Source: DTU015 sp964641455 (GTDB lineage Bacteria; Bacillota; Sulfobacillia; Fermentithermobacillales; Fermentithermobacillaceae). From it: a stretch of 47,125 nucleotides of DNA. The number at the start of each line of letters is the position of its first letter. Position 1 is the first letter of the stretch. Where the stretch lies: positions 1-47,125 of the forward strand of contig CAZXLH010000017.1 in the NCBI GenBank assembly GCA_964641455.1, in the 5' to 3' direction. Shown here piece after piece: positions 24,049-32,540 of this stretch. The position numbers and the translations under genes are program-made. Below the pieces are notes generated by a model. It ran no database searches, was not told the DNA's origin, and saw only the letters and a list, made by a program, of their open reading frames with translations.

Positions 24049-27000
24049 TTGTTTAACGATGCTATATCGCATCTGGCCGAAGCGAATCCGTTCTTAACTG
24101 AATGTGTGTTAAAACAAGAACTTGTTTGTGATTGTGTCCGGCTTACGTGCGAACTTTTGGAGAACGCAAGATTAGATGAGGCATTGACTTATGTACTTGA
24201 GGCCAAACTTACACTCCCGCCTTCACCTTTGGTCGACCTTGTGTTGGCGCAGTGTTACCTAAAAAACCAGATGGTGGCAGAAGCTGTAAGGATTCTTAAG
24301 GGACTTGTGTGTGAGCAGTTTCCTGAATCAAATCGATCTGTGCTGACTGTAACTAACATTGCCGATCTTGCTCTTCCACATTTTGTTGACGGTATGATGA
24401 GACTTGGCAAACTGGATGAATCTTTGGATATCTGCCTTACATCTTATCGTAATGAAGCGGTTGGTGGACAAGGGATATTGGGTGTCGCCTCGCTTCTTGA
24501 AGAACTAGGAGACTATAGACATGCTCTTTGTTTGCATAAGGTCTTGCTGGACGCATCACAATTCCAAAATGAGAAAATCAAGGCTTGGCGGTCAGCCCTT
24601 TCTATCTGTCTCCAAACCCACGACTTTGATGGGGTTACAGAATTACTAAGAATCGATGAGATCATACCGTCAAGTGTTCAGGCATGTCTTCATCCGGTTG
24701 AACCACGGATGGTGGTTGAAGCTAAGACACTCTACTTTCTTGGATATCAAAACCGGGCCCTAGAGAAAACAAAGCAATATCTCAAGACGGTCCCCGACAA
24801 TGTAGGTTTTTTGTGTGATATGACATGTGCTGCGACTGCTTTGGGGGATAAAGAGTTCGCTAATTGGTGTATGAATGAAGTTCTTGAACGCTGTTTGCCG
24901 ACTGACAATGTCCATTTTCTTTGCACTGTGGCTGAAAGACTTCTTGAAATTGGAGACTTAGAGCAGTCCTTTTATACATACGCGTTGGCTTTGAGGACAG
25001 ATAAAACTTGTGTTTGGGCTCGCACTGGGTTAAGAAGAGCCATGCTGGCCAGGAAATACTCTGGGGAGCTACTGCAGAGATACAGTATGCCATTTCATTT
25101 GTATGCAGGTCGTCGGTATTTGATGAGGGGTCAATATGAGAAGTCCAAGTCTGAGTATCTCTTGTCAATTCAGAACGAGGGTATTTCCAGTGAGGCAATT
25201 ACTGGCCTGATAAGCTGTTATCGCGCCCTTGGCCAGTATGCTAAGGTAGTTAAGATGAGCGATAGGTTTGCTTGTTTATCGAGTCGACGTTTAGAGGAGG
25301 CTCGGCATTCTGATGATTACTATTCTCTGATTGGAGAGAACGGAAAGCATGAGTTGGCTCATGAGACGTTGAAATTGACCGATAAATCCCTTTATCCTGA
25401 AAGTCGGAAGGGTTGTTCGTTTGGTATTAGGCCGAGTATTCTCATTGCTAGCCCAGTCAGACAAAAATCCACCATTCTACGTGAATTCCTTTTCGGTTTA
25501 GGTGAACTGGATACAACTGGGATGAACATAGATTACATTTTTATTGATGATAATGTTGATCCCGTTTCCAGGCAGATGCTTGGCGCATTCAGGCCTCCCA
25601 AGGGGAAAGTTTACTTGTATTCAGTAGAGTTACAGGGCGCGAGCGGAACTTATGTTTGTGATGATGTGACCCACCATTGGACGCCCGATCTCATGAACAA
25701 GGTTGGTAATCTTAAAGATTGTATCATAGAAGCAGCTCTCAAAATGAATTATGACTATGTCTTTTTCGTGGATTCAGATCTCGTTCTTCATCCTAAAACA
25801 CTTAACCACCTTTTTTGGGTCAATCGTGATATTGTATCCGAAGTTTTCTGGACAAAGTGGAAACCGGATTCACCAGACCTGCCGCAGGTTTGGTTGAAGG
25901 ATCAGTATAGTTTATTCGACGCTCGCCCAAACGAGAATCTCGATCAACATGAGATTCAGAGACGAGTAGTTCAGTTTGTCAGTGATCTGACTGTTCCGGG
26001 CCTGTATCAAGTGGGCGGACTCGGTGCTTGCACACTGATAAAGCGCAAGGTTTTGGAAGCCGGAGTTCGATTTCGAAGCATAGATAATATATCCCTTTCC
26101 GGTGAAGATCGCTTTTTCTGTGTTCGTGCAAGGGCCATGGGGTTCGGCCTATATGCAGATACGACATATCCACCTCTTCACTTGTACCGTGAAGAAGAGC
26201 TAAGTCGTATAGAGGAATTTCGCAAGAAAGCCAGAACGTGGGATACTGCCTCTGAGACTAAACTTCTTCGTGATGTTTCCTCAAGATCAGAAGCGAGTGT
26301 GTCATATTTACATAAGAGGTTTGACAATATCGGTAGACATGTGACGGTTTCTTCTGATGTTTCTGTTGGATGGAAGTACGAATCACCCAAACACCGTTTT
26401 CATCGGCGGGTCAAGATTGGCAAGAACAAACTGACTCTTTCTATGCTCTTAAAAAGTGACACCAGGTATCTTCCTGATGTGTTGGCTCATGCTGCTAAGT
26501 ATGTTGATGAGGCAGTTATTGTTGATGCTTCCAATAGCGAAGACACTATTCAGGTATGCAGACAAGTTATGGATAGAGCGGGTGTTCCTCTGATTGCTAT
26601 TTCCAGCGAAAGAAGTGGATGTGACAGTCACGCTCAACTAAGGAAACAGCAGTGGGAGTTAACGCTAGCAACGAAGCCCGATTGGATCTTGTGTTTAGAC
26701 GCCGATCAGGTTTTTGAGGGCCGTATGAAGTGGCAAGCAGCACAACTCATAAATCAGAAAGACTTTGATGTAATTTGCTTCCGCATGTATGACATGTGGG
26801 ATTTAGAGCACTACCGAGACGACGAGTATTGGAAGGCTCACCAGAAGTATCTTCCTTTCCTGGTTCGCTATCAACCGTATTTTGAGTATATGTGGAGTGA
26901 TATTACGGTGGACTGCAACTGGTTTCCCGCCAACATAGAACTTCTTCCGGCTTACCGTAGCGATTTAAGGCTTAAGCATTTAGGATGGGCTAATCGTGAT

Positions 27001-27126
27001 GATCGCAAGCGGAAATATGATTTATACAAAGCATCGGTTTCTCAGGGTAAGCAGGCGATTTCAAAGCGGGCCGAGTCGCTTTTAGATCCCAGCCCGAATC
27101 TTGTCAGGTGGCGAGAAAACGTATAG
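24049..27126 (+). CDS. TPR protein with two family 2 glycosyltransferase domains
   Basis: A 1025-residue cytoplasmic protein. TTG 24049 has GGAGAGG seven bases upstream. Residues 1-440 are helical tetratricopeptide-like repeats (YVLEAKLTLPPSPLVDLVLA, LYFLGYQNRALEKTKQYLK, YLMRGQYEKSKSEYLLS). From about residue 464 a first GT-A domain begins (ILIASPVRQKSTILREFL) with FIDDNVD and the metal-binding FVDSDLVLHP near 574. A second begins near 795 (LTLSMLLKSDTRYLPDVLAH) with EAVIVDASNSEDTIQV and LCLDADQVFEG near 881. A twin-GT fusion with a TPR scaffold suggests successive sugar transfers onto a protein target bound by the TPRs. With the other large transferases around flagellin it probably belongs to the surface-glycosylation set. 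Confidence 0.82.
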   Translation: MFNDAISHLAEANPFLTECVLKQELVCDCVRLTCELLENARLDEALTYVLEAKLTLPPSPLVDLVLAQCYLKNQMVAEAVRILKGLVCEQFPESNRSVLTVTNIADLALPHFVDGMMRLGKLDESLDICLTSYRNEAVGGQGILGVASLLEELGDYRHALCLHKVLLDASQFQNEKIKAWRSALSICLQTHDFDGVTELLRIDEIIPSSVQACLHPVEPRMVVEAKTLYFLGYQNRALEKTKQYLKTVPDNVGFLCDMTCAATALGDKEFANWCMNEVLERCLPTDNVHFLCTVAERLLEIGDLEQSFYTYALALRTDKTCVWARTGLRRAMLARKYSGELLQRYSMPFHLYAGRRYLMRGQYEKSKSEYLLSIQNEGISSEAITGLISCYRALGQYAKVVKMSDRFACLSSRRLEEARHSDDYYSLIGENGKHELAHETLKLTDKSLYPESRKGCSFGIRPSILIASPVRQKSTILREFLFGLGELDTTGMNIDYIFIDDNVDPVSRQMLGAFRPPKGKVYLYSVELQGASGTYVCDDVTHHWTPDLMNKVGNLKDCIIEAALKMNYDYVFFVDSDLVLHPKTLNHLFWVNRDIVSEVFWTKWKPDSPDLPQVWLKDQYSLFDARPNENLDQHEIQRRVVQFVSDLTVPGLYQVGGLGACTLIKRKVLEAGVRFRSIDNISLSGEDRFFCVRARAMGFGLYADTTYPPLHLYREEELSRIEEFRKKARTWDTASETKLLRDVSSRSEASVSYLHKRFDNIGRHVTVSSDVSVGWKYESPKHRFHRRVKIGKNKLTLSMLLKSDTRYLPDVLAHAAKYVDEAVIVDASNSEDTIQVCRQVMDRAGVPLIAISSERSGCDSHAQLRKQQWELTLATKPDWILCLDADQVFEGRMKWQAAQLINQKDFDVICFRMYDMWDLEHYRDDEYWKAHQKYLPFLVRYQPYFEYMWSDITVDCNWFPANIELLPAYRSDLRLKHLGWANRDDRKRKYDLYKASVSQGKQAISKRAESLLDPSPNLVRWRENV

Positions 27127-27453
27127 AAATTTGGGTCGAGTAGAACTAAGATATAGTACTTGAACCGGATTATCATTCCGCTTTCGGTGATGGCGGTTTA
27201 TGGGATGTTACCTTGATCCAGGTTGCATATGCTAGGCTTGTTGGGTAGTAATAGTCCCTGACACACAGAGTCCGTTCCAAGACCTTTCCCCCATCTCCAT
27301 ATTGGGTTAATCTAATTAAGAGGATAAAAGATACAATCAGGAGTAGTAGAACTCTAATCACTCTCACTAAGGAAGTCACGGAATACGCGCCAGAGCACGC
27401 GCGAACACTCCAGTATCGAGTGTCAGCATACAGTACCAAAGGAGGATGCATGC
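27127..27453. other. Intergenic region before the S9 peptidase gene
   Basis: No terminator with a T-run and no clear promoter were found. The only notable content is a minus-strand open frame with one membrane helix, listed separately with low confidence. Confidence 0.4.
27173..27379 (-). CDS. Doubtful small membrane protein
   Basis: A minus-strand open frame of about 68 residues, if started at GTG 27379. It would encode a basic start (VRVIRV), a strong membrane helix (LLLLIVSFILLIRLTQ) and an outside tail rich in tyrosine (VRDYYYPTSLAYATWIKV). The helix-with-basic-flank pattern is protein-like and the frame lies in an otherwise empty gap. However, no Shine-Dalgarno is visible before any of its possible starts, and no family is recognised. 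It could be a chance frame. Confidence 0.22.
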   Translation of the reverse strand: MTSLVRVIRVLLLLIVSFILLIRLTQYGDGGKVLERTLCVRDYYYPTSLAYATWIKVTSHKPPSPKAE

Positions 27454-29601
27454 ATGGAAACAAGCAAACGTTCGGTAACCTTTGAAGACCTTTGGCGGCT
27501 TAAGTTCGTTGGCGATCCTGAAATTGCGCCCGACGGCTCTAAAGTAGTTTGGGTGCAGACACAAAGTAACGTAGATAAGAACACTTACGAGTCGGCAATT
27601 TGGATGTCTGTCAGAACCTCTGATAATTGTTTCGGCAAACCTGTGAGAATTACATATGGCAAAACAGATGGTGAACACGGTGCCAGAGAAGGGTCTCCCA
27701 GGTTTTCTCCCGATGGAACCCACCTTGCATTCTTGTCGAGCCGATCCGGAAACAACCAAATCTGGCTTCTCGATATGAAAGAAGCAGGTGAAGCCAAACA
27801 AGTTACTCATGGCGACGACAGCGTATCCGGCATAACCTGGTCACCTGACGGAAAGCATCTTGCGTTTGTCTCCCGGGAGCCTAAGCCAAAAGAGGAGGGC
27901 GAAGGTGAGGCACATAAAGCTAAGGATGTAACTTTGGTAACCAAACTTAGATACAAAGCAAATGGTGTTCCGCATATAGTAGATCCCCGTCCCCGACAGA
28001 TATTTACGGTTAACATAGAAACCGGTGAGAAGAAGCAACTTACTTTCGGAGAGTACGACTGTTCTTTTCCGGTATTTTCTCCTGATGGGAACCAATTGGC
28101 ATTTACATCTTGCCGCGAACCCAATCACGAGGTTGACATGGTTCCTGATATTTGGGTTCTCGCTTTGGAAAGCGGCCAATTAAAGAAACTTACAGATGGA
28201 CGTGGCCCTGCCGGCTTGCCTGTATATTCACCTGACGGAAAGCATATTGCGTTTTTCGGCAACCTGCGAAAGCAGGTAGCGGCTGCCAAATCTGAAGTGT
28301 TGGTAATTCCGGTTGATGGGGGGGATGCAAAAGTGCTCACAGCCGGTCTTGATAGGAGCGTTGGCTGTTCCGTATCGACTGACTGCAAGATGGATGCAGG
28401 GAGAAGCGGCCCCTACTGGTCTCACGACGGCAAACTCATTTACTTTATTGCCACCGACAGGGGATATTCCAAAATCTTTAGAGTATCTTTGGACAATTGT
28501 GAAGTTCAGGAAATGGGTGTACTCAATTCAGATTGTAGCGGCCCTATACCCGAGGCTTTTGACTATCCGCCTGTGATTACCTCAATGGCGTTTCAGGATA
28601 CCGGTGGCCAAGAAGTATTCGCATTTGTTGGCGGGTCACAGCTTAACCCAGGCGATGTCTATGTAGCCCAAGTCATCTCAGAAAAATGCACAGATTTGAA
28701 ACCTGCTGATGTTGATGTTACTCATTGGAAGTATCAAGTGGTTTCAAAGAAATACGCATTCAACCGATGCTGCAGGCTCACTTCGGTTAATGAATCTGTT
28801 TTATCTCAATTGCAGCTTTCCCAGCCTGAATATTTCTTGTTCACCGGTTCAGACGGTGTAGAACTTGAAGGTTGGTTGATGAAACCTGTCAATTTTGATG
28901 CTGACAGTAAATATCCTGCAGTCGTAGAAATTCACGGAGGCCCGGCAGTTACCTATGGGTTGGCATTTTTCCATGAGTTCCAGCTGCTTGCATCAAACGG
29001 TTACGGTGTTTTCTACTGCAATCCCAGGGGAAGCCTTGGGTATGGAGAATGGTTTGCCCAGCAAGTTATTGCAGATCAAGGCGGAATGGATTACCAGGAT
29101 ATTATGTCTGTGCGCGATTACGTAGACAAAGTTGAGTGGGTTGATTCCAGCAAGGTAGGAGTTACCGGCGGCAGCTACGGCGGTTTCATGACTAACTGGA
29201 TAGTCGGGCATACTGACAGGTTTAACGCCGCTGTCACTCAGCGAAGTATCAGCAATTGGTTCACCAAATATGGTACCAGCGATATCGGCTTTTACGGAAA
29301 CAGAAAGAGTATGGGAATGAGAGATCTTTGGGACAGCGAAGACTGGCTTATGGAGAGATCGCCTATCAGATATGCTCCCAATGTGAAAACTCCTATTCTC
29401 ATAATCCATGCTGAGCAAGATTTCCGTTGTCCGATGGAACAGGCTGAGCAGTGGTACATTGCGCTAAAGCGGCTTGGCAAGACAGTTGAGTTTGTGAGGT
29501 TTGCCAATGAAAACCACGAACTTTCAAGGTCAGGCAAACCGTGGAATAGGCGCGAAAGGTTAAGGCACATGCTCAGATGGTTCGATAAGTATTTAAAGTA
29601 A
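27454..29601 (+). CDS. S9 family (prolyl oligopeptidase/acylaminoacyl-type) serine peptidase
   Basis: A 715-residue cytoplasmic serine peptidase that cleaves short peptides. ATG 27454 follows AAAGGAGG. The N-terminal beta-propeller has repeated motifs such as RFSPDGTHLAFLSS, TWSPDGKHLAFVSR, VFSPDGNQLAFTS and VYSPDGKHIAFFG. The C-terminal alpha/beta-hydrolase domain has HGGPAVTYG (oxyanion region) and a catalytic triad of Ser574 in GGSYGG, Asp656 in EQDFRCP and His688 in NENHELSRSG. This is the layout of acylaminoacyl peptidases and of B. subtilis YuxL. With the peptide transporter and a second S9 enzyme it fits breakdown of imported peptides. A strong hairpin follows. Confidence 0.94.
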   Translation: METSKRSVTFEDLWRLKFVGDPEIAPDGSKVVWVQTQSNVDKNTYESAIWMSVRTSDNCFGKPVRITYGKTDGEHGAREGSPRFSPDGTHLAFLSSRSGNNQIWLLDMKEAGEAKQVTHGDDSVSGITWSPDGKHLAFVSREPKPKEEGEGEAHKAKDVTLVTKLRYKANGVPHIVDPRPRQIFTVNIETGEKKQLTFGEYDCSFPVFSPDGNQLAFTSCREPNHEVDMVPDIWVLALESGQLKKLTDGRGPAGLPVYSPDGKHIAFFGNLRKQVAAAKSEVLVIPVDGGDAKVLTAGLDRSVGCSVSTDCKMDAGRSGPYWSHDGKLIYFIATDRGYSKIFRVSLDNCEVQEMGVLNSDCSGPIPEAFDYPPVITSMAFQDTGGQEVFAFVGGSQLNPGDVYVAQVISEKCTDLKPADVDVTHWKYQVVSKKYAFNRCCRLTSVNESVLSQLQLSQPEYFLFTGSDGVELEGWLMKPVNFDADSKYPAVVEIHGGPAVTYGLAFFHEFQLLASNGYGVFYCNPRGSLGYGEWFAQQVIADQGGMDYQDIMSVRDYVDKVEWVDSSKVGVTGGSYGGFMTNWIVGHTDRFNAAVTQRSISNWFTKYGTSDIGFYGNRKSMGMRDLWDSEDWLMERSPIRYAPNVKTPILIIHAEQDFRCPMEQAEQWYIALKRLGKTVEFVRFANENHELSRSGKPWNRRERLRHMLRWFDKYLK

Positions 29602-29622
29602 AATTTTCGGCTGGATAGAAAT

Positions 29623-29658
29623 CCGGGAGGAGGCTGGTGCTTATAGCCGTCCTCCCGG
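29623..29658. terminator. Terminator hairpin after the S9 peptidase gene
   Basis: CCGGGAGGA (29623-29631) and TCCTCCCGG (29650-29658) pair perfectly. An inner GGCT/AGCC extends the stem past a G-G mismatch. Only a loose T-rich stretch (TTACTCTTAT) follows. It may also stop transcription from the convergent hsp20 gene. Confidence 0.72.
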
Positions 29659-29751
29659 TTACTCTTATGAGCCAATTTAAGCAATGTGGCAAATTGTCCT
29701 AAGTATCTTTATGTTGATCCTGCGATAGGTAAAGCGTGAGATTAACTGATT

Positions 29752-30192
29752 TTATGTGATTTGGATGTTATGCCCGCGCCTTGATGGCCCTGTCTTAGGC
29801 AGTGTTACCGTTAGTACCCCATTGTTAAATGAAGCTTTAGCTTTGGTTGGATCTACAGGTGCCCCTAGGTTGACAGTCCGCACCATCTTTCCAAACGATG
29901 ATTCCTGAATTACCCAATTTCTGTCCTCAACCTGCTTGCTCTCGCTCTTTTCCGAAGCTATGCTAATAGAATCTTCTGTGCACCGCAGATCAATCTTGTC
30001 CTTTTCCACTCCTGGGAGTTCGGCTCTGACCACGATATTTTCGCCCTCGTCCAGAACATCTACCGGGAAATCGCCAAACCGGTTTTCCGGCATTGCCTTA
30101 GAGCCAAACCCTCTCCACATATCATTGAAAAGGGAATCAATCTTTCTTTCGAGGCGTGAAAGTTCGTTTAATGGTTGCCATGGTCTAATCAT
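29752..30192 (-). CDS. Hsp20/alpha-crystallin small heat-shock protein
   Basis: A 146-residue holdase chaperone that binds unfolding proteins. ATG 30192 is chosen because AAGGAG ends seven bases before it; the ATG at 30198 would be almost in contact with the Shine-Dalgarno. Residues 1-40 are the usual variable N-terminal arm (NELSRLERKIDSLFNDMWRG). The alpha-crystallin domain follows with FPVDVLDEGENIVVRAELPG, the conserved FNNGVLTVTLPK (A-x-x-x-n-G-v-L), and a short tail ending in the I-x-I motif IQIT. A sigma-70 promoter lies upstream and no full CIRCE operator was found, so HrcA control is not supported. Confidence 0.95.
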   Translation of the reverse strand: MIRPWQPLNELSRLERKIDSLFNDMWRGFGSKAMPENRFGDFPVDVLDEGENIVVRAELPGVEKDKIDLRCTEDSISIASEKSESKQVEDRNWVIQESSFGKMVRTVNLGAPVDPTKAKASFNNGVLTVTLPKTGPSRRGHNIQIT

Positions 30193-30264
30193 AGCCATTC
30201 TCCTTTCTCGCAGTTGTGTTGAAATATCTTCAAAATGATGGTACCCAACGCTGAGTTCATTAAT

Positions 30265-30293
30265 ACTATAGCAAGAAGGTCAAGGAAAGTCAA
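30265..30293 (-). promoter_or_regulatory. Sigma-70-type promoter of hsp20
   Basis: On the minus strand TTGACT (30293-30288) and TATAGT (30270-30265) are separated by exactly 17 bases, each one mismatch from consensus. The leader to ATG 30192 would be about 65 bases. Confidence 0.72.
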
Positions 30294-30374
30294 AGTCAGG
30301 ATAGACCAAGCTTTTGACAGTGTTATCTGGGCACACTGAAGCATAAGGAGAAACTTAGCACTGTCCACAGTTTA

Positions 30375-30440
30375 ACAGGCCAACCCTGTATGTTTTGCGG
30401 TGAAGAATCTACCGTCCAAGAGATATTCAAGTTGGCCTGT
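30375..30440. repeat. Inverted repeat downstream of the small membrane peptide
   Basis: ACAGGCCAAC (30375-30384) and GTTGGCCTGT (30431-30440) are perfect 10-base inverted copies. Inside lies a small CGGT/ACCG hairpin (30398-30414). The element sits 29 bases after the stop of the minus-strand 48-residue ORF and may be its 3' structure, although there is no T-run. Confidence 0.45.
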
Positions 30441-30468
30441 ATACTGTACTTGGCCCGTTTTTTGAATT

Positions 30469-30615
30469 CTATCCGTGGTTTTCTTCAGGTTCACCTGGAT
30501 CTGATGATAGGTCATGTATTTCGATGTTTTGAGTATCTTCGGATTTTGAACGGGATGTGGCACTAAGCCCTATGACCAGAAACAACATGAATAATAAAGC
30601 CAGAGTATCGTTCAA
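30469..30615 (-). CDS. 48-residue membrane-anchored peptide, unknown
   Basis: A short minus-strand gene starting at TTG 30615, with a very strong Shine-Dalgarno GGGGGAGGG seven bases upstream. The product begins MNDTLALLFMLFLVIGLSAT, a short hydrophobic helix or signal sequence, and continues with an acidic, polar tail (SEDTQNIEIHDLSSDPGEPE). No family is recognised. The ribosome-binding site is complementary to CCCTCCCAT about 40 bases upstream in the same leader, so it could be masked by base pairing. The strong site, clear helix and sharp polar tail support a real gene, but it is too short for homology by eye. Confidence 0.5.
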   Translation of the reverse strand: MNDTLALLFMLFLVIGLSATSRSKSEDTQNIEIHDLSSDPGEPEENHG

Positions 30616-30869
30616 GCAAACACCCTCCCCCATATATGTCGTCAATCGTGCATTAATATGTTACGCGTCAATGGGAGGGAATGTGTCTTTTGGCTATTTA
30701 TTGTATTGAAATCAGAGTGGTTTGAAGGTTTGTTTGCCTACCCAGCCTTTGCTATTTAAGTAACCGCCGGTAATCTGTATGTTGATTTATGAGAACAAGC
30801 CTAGCCTCTTTTTGAGACCTTTGGTATGGTATTAGTGATTATTTTGCTGAATCGGAGGTTTGAGGTTAC

Positions 30870-32048
30870 ATGAGTCTTACAACGAATCCTCCATACATGA
30901 TATCTGTTGTAGTGCCTGCGTACAACGCGGAAAAACACCTGGGGGCTTGTTTGGAATCCCTTTGCCGTCAGAGCTTACGCAATTTCGAAGTAATTGTGGT
31001 CAATGACGGGTCTCAAGACGAAACTGCGAGCATAGCTGAGTGTGTTCTTTCGGAATCGGGGCTTCCATACTGCGTCTTATCCCAATCAAACCAGGGGGTT
31101 AGCGTTGCGAGAAACAGCGGTCTGGAAATTGCTAAAGGTGAGTATGTAATATTCTTGGATTCAGATGATTATATACATGAAGATTGCCTGGCAAAATTAA
31201 GCCATAGGGCAGAGACAACCCAATCGGACATTGTATTTTGCGGATATGATTATGTGTCTCAAGACGGAGAGTTGCTTCGTCCATATACAGAGCGTCATGT
31301 GTATTTAGAAGATATATTGACAGGGCCTGAAGCCCTTATTGAAGTGTTTACTGAAAGAGTCTCGGTTTGGACCGGCAGCATCATTTTCCGTAAAGAACAT
31401 CTAACCCGTTATGATGTGTGGTTCAAACCAGGGAGGACTATGGCACAGGATATTGAGTTTGAGTTTAAGGCTTTGTTCCATGCCGGGAGAGTATCTTCTG
31501 TAAACCAAAGCTTATCTTTTTATGTACAAATGCCCGGCTCAGCTACTCGTACAGGTAACTTCCTCAAACGGTTGCAAGGGATGGATGTCTTGTTTGCCTT
31601 ACGTGACTATTTTACAGAATATGTTCAAGACCAAGAGCAAAATAGGTTTCACGCTAAACAAACTGAGCAACTTGAGCACGCTGAACAAGTTGCGCAAACG
31701 GCAGGAATCGATCAAATTGTGCAAACGGGGCAAGAAGCCGACGCTGATGTAAATACAAAACATGATTCTAAGTACGAGTTAGAAAAACAGGTCATAAATT
31801 GTTTGCAGACTTATAGAATTCCTGTTTCCCTTGCCGGTGTTTTTGGTTCTCTGGCTGCCGATGGGTGCCCAAGGCGTAAGTATTTGAAACTTCTAAATGG
31901 GCGCCCAGATTACATAGAAGCGCTCCACAAGTTTTCCCCGGTTTCCGATGCTAAATTTGCTTCAAGAAGAAGCCTCCAGGTCCGGTTGCTTAGAAGGTTT
32001 CCTTCTGTATACTTTGTGTTATCCAGAATTCGCGGCCAACTTCGATAG
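30870..32048 (+). CDS. Family 2 glycosyltransferase
   Basis: A 392-residue cytoplasmic GT-A enzyme. ATG 30870 is preceded by GGAGG and GAGG. Residues 10-115 show the canonical SVVVPAYNAEKHLGACLESL, FEVIVVNDGSQDET, the NQGVSVARNSGLEIAKGEY block and the metal-binding FLDSDDYI, as in enzymes that build capsule or surface glycans. Residues about 250-300 are an unusual Gln/Glu-rich low-complexity insert (QTEQLEHAEQVAQTAGIDQI). The C-terminal end is basic (RSLQVRLLRRF). No acceptor or sugar can be inferred. It stands alone, with long non-coding stretches on both sides, unlike glycosyltransferases in a capsule cluster. Confidence 0.9.
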   Translation: MSLTTNPPYMISVVVPAYNAEKHLGACLESLCRQSLRNFEVIVVNDGSQDETASIAECVLSESGLPYCVLSQSNQGVSVARNSGLEIAKGEYVIFLDSDDYIHEDCLAKLSHRAETTQSDIVFCGYDYVSQDGELLRPYTERHVYLEDILTGPEALIEVFTERVSVWTGSIIFRKEHLTRYDVWFKPGRTMAQDIEFEFKALFHAGRVSSVNQSLSFYVQMPGSATRTGNFLKRLQGMDVLFALRDYFTEYVQDQEQNRFHAKQTEQLEHAEQVAQTAGIDQIVQTGQEADADVNTKHDSKYELEKQVINCLQTYRIPVSLAGVFGSLAADGCPRRKYLKLLNGRPDYIEALHKFSPVSDAKFASRRSLQVRLLRRFPSVYFVLSRIRGQLR

Positions 32049-32540
32049 ATAAAGCAACCTGTTTTTCGTTTTTTGGCACATAAGTGTAAAGGCTTTTTTG
32101 AGTATGTAGAGTAATTAAAGAAGGAAAAGACGATCTTCGTGGCGAATAGGGTATCGATACATCAGGCAGTATGAATGTCTGATGTATTAATATGGTAAAA
32201 CATTTTGTTTTAGGCAGGGGGATTTCTGTACTAAAGGGAGTAATCTACCAGGAGCCTCTATTTAGTTCCAATCAACCTGCTTTTTGACACCTAAGGAGAT
32301 GAATTCCAGGGAGGTGATGACCCCAAATAGGCCGGTAGCACATTATCGTTAGCGAATACTTGTCAAAATACTTATTAAGATACTTCATTGAAAAACTTCA
32401 TCTAACATCATCTATGTAGCATCAAAAACTTATTTTAGTGTTCGTGTCCCATGTTTTCGGTTACCCAGATTGAGTTAAGGCTGATTGCAACACAAAGTTG
32501 CTATAAGTTTTATGTTTGTACTTTTTTGGAGGTGAACTAA
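32049..32540. other. Long leader region before the DUF6754 operon
   Basis: This 490-base gap contains a hairpin at 32157-32187 and a long-range pairing GCAGG (near 32213) with CCTGC followed by TTTTT (near 32277-32285) that could be a leader terminator. It also holds two strong Shine-Dalgarno-like sites near 32295 and 32310 leading only to a 12- to 17-codon frame that ends at a TAG near 32350. No known riboswitch was recognised. The gap may be a regulated leader. Confidence 0.35.
32157..32187 (+). repeat. Hairpin in the leader before the DUF6754 operon
   Basis: ATACATCAG (32157-32165) and CTGATGTAT (32179-32187) form a perfect 9-base-pair stem with a 13-base loop. The sequence after it is A/T-rich without a clean T-run. 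Confidence 0.5.

Noticed and set aside
30340..30375. CIRCE operator for hsp20 (TTAGCACT)
   Set aside because: Only half of the inverted repeat is present (TTAGCACTG); the GAGTGCTAA half is missing, and it lies well upstream of the promoter.
30372..30563. 63-codon minus-strand frame in the gap before the GT2 gene
   Set aside because: It overlaps the better-supported 48-residue ORF in another frame, spans the inverted repeat, and has no Shine-Dalgarno.
32299..32351. Short leader peptide of 12-17 codons before the DUF6754 operon
   Set aside because: Shine-Dalgarno sites are strong but wrongly spaced (touching or two bases from ATG). It is mentioned only as leader content.
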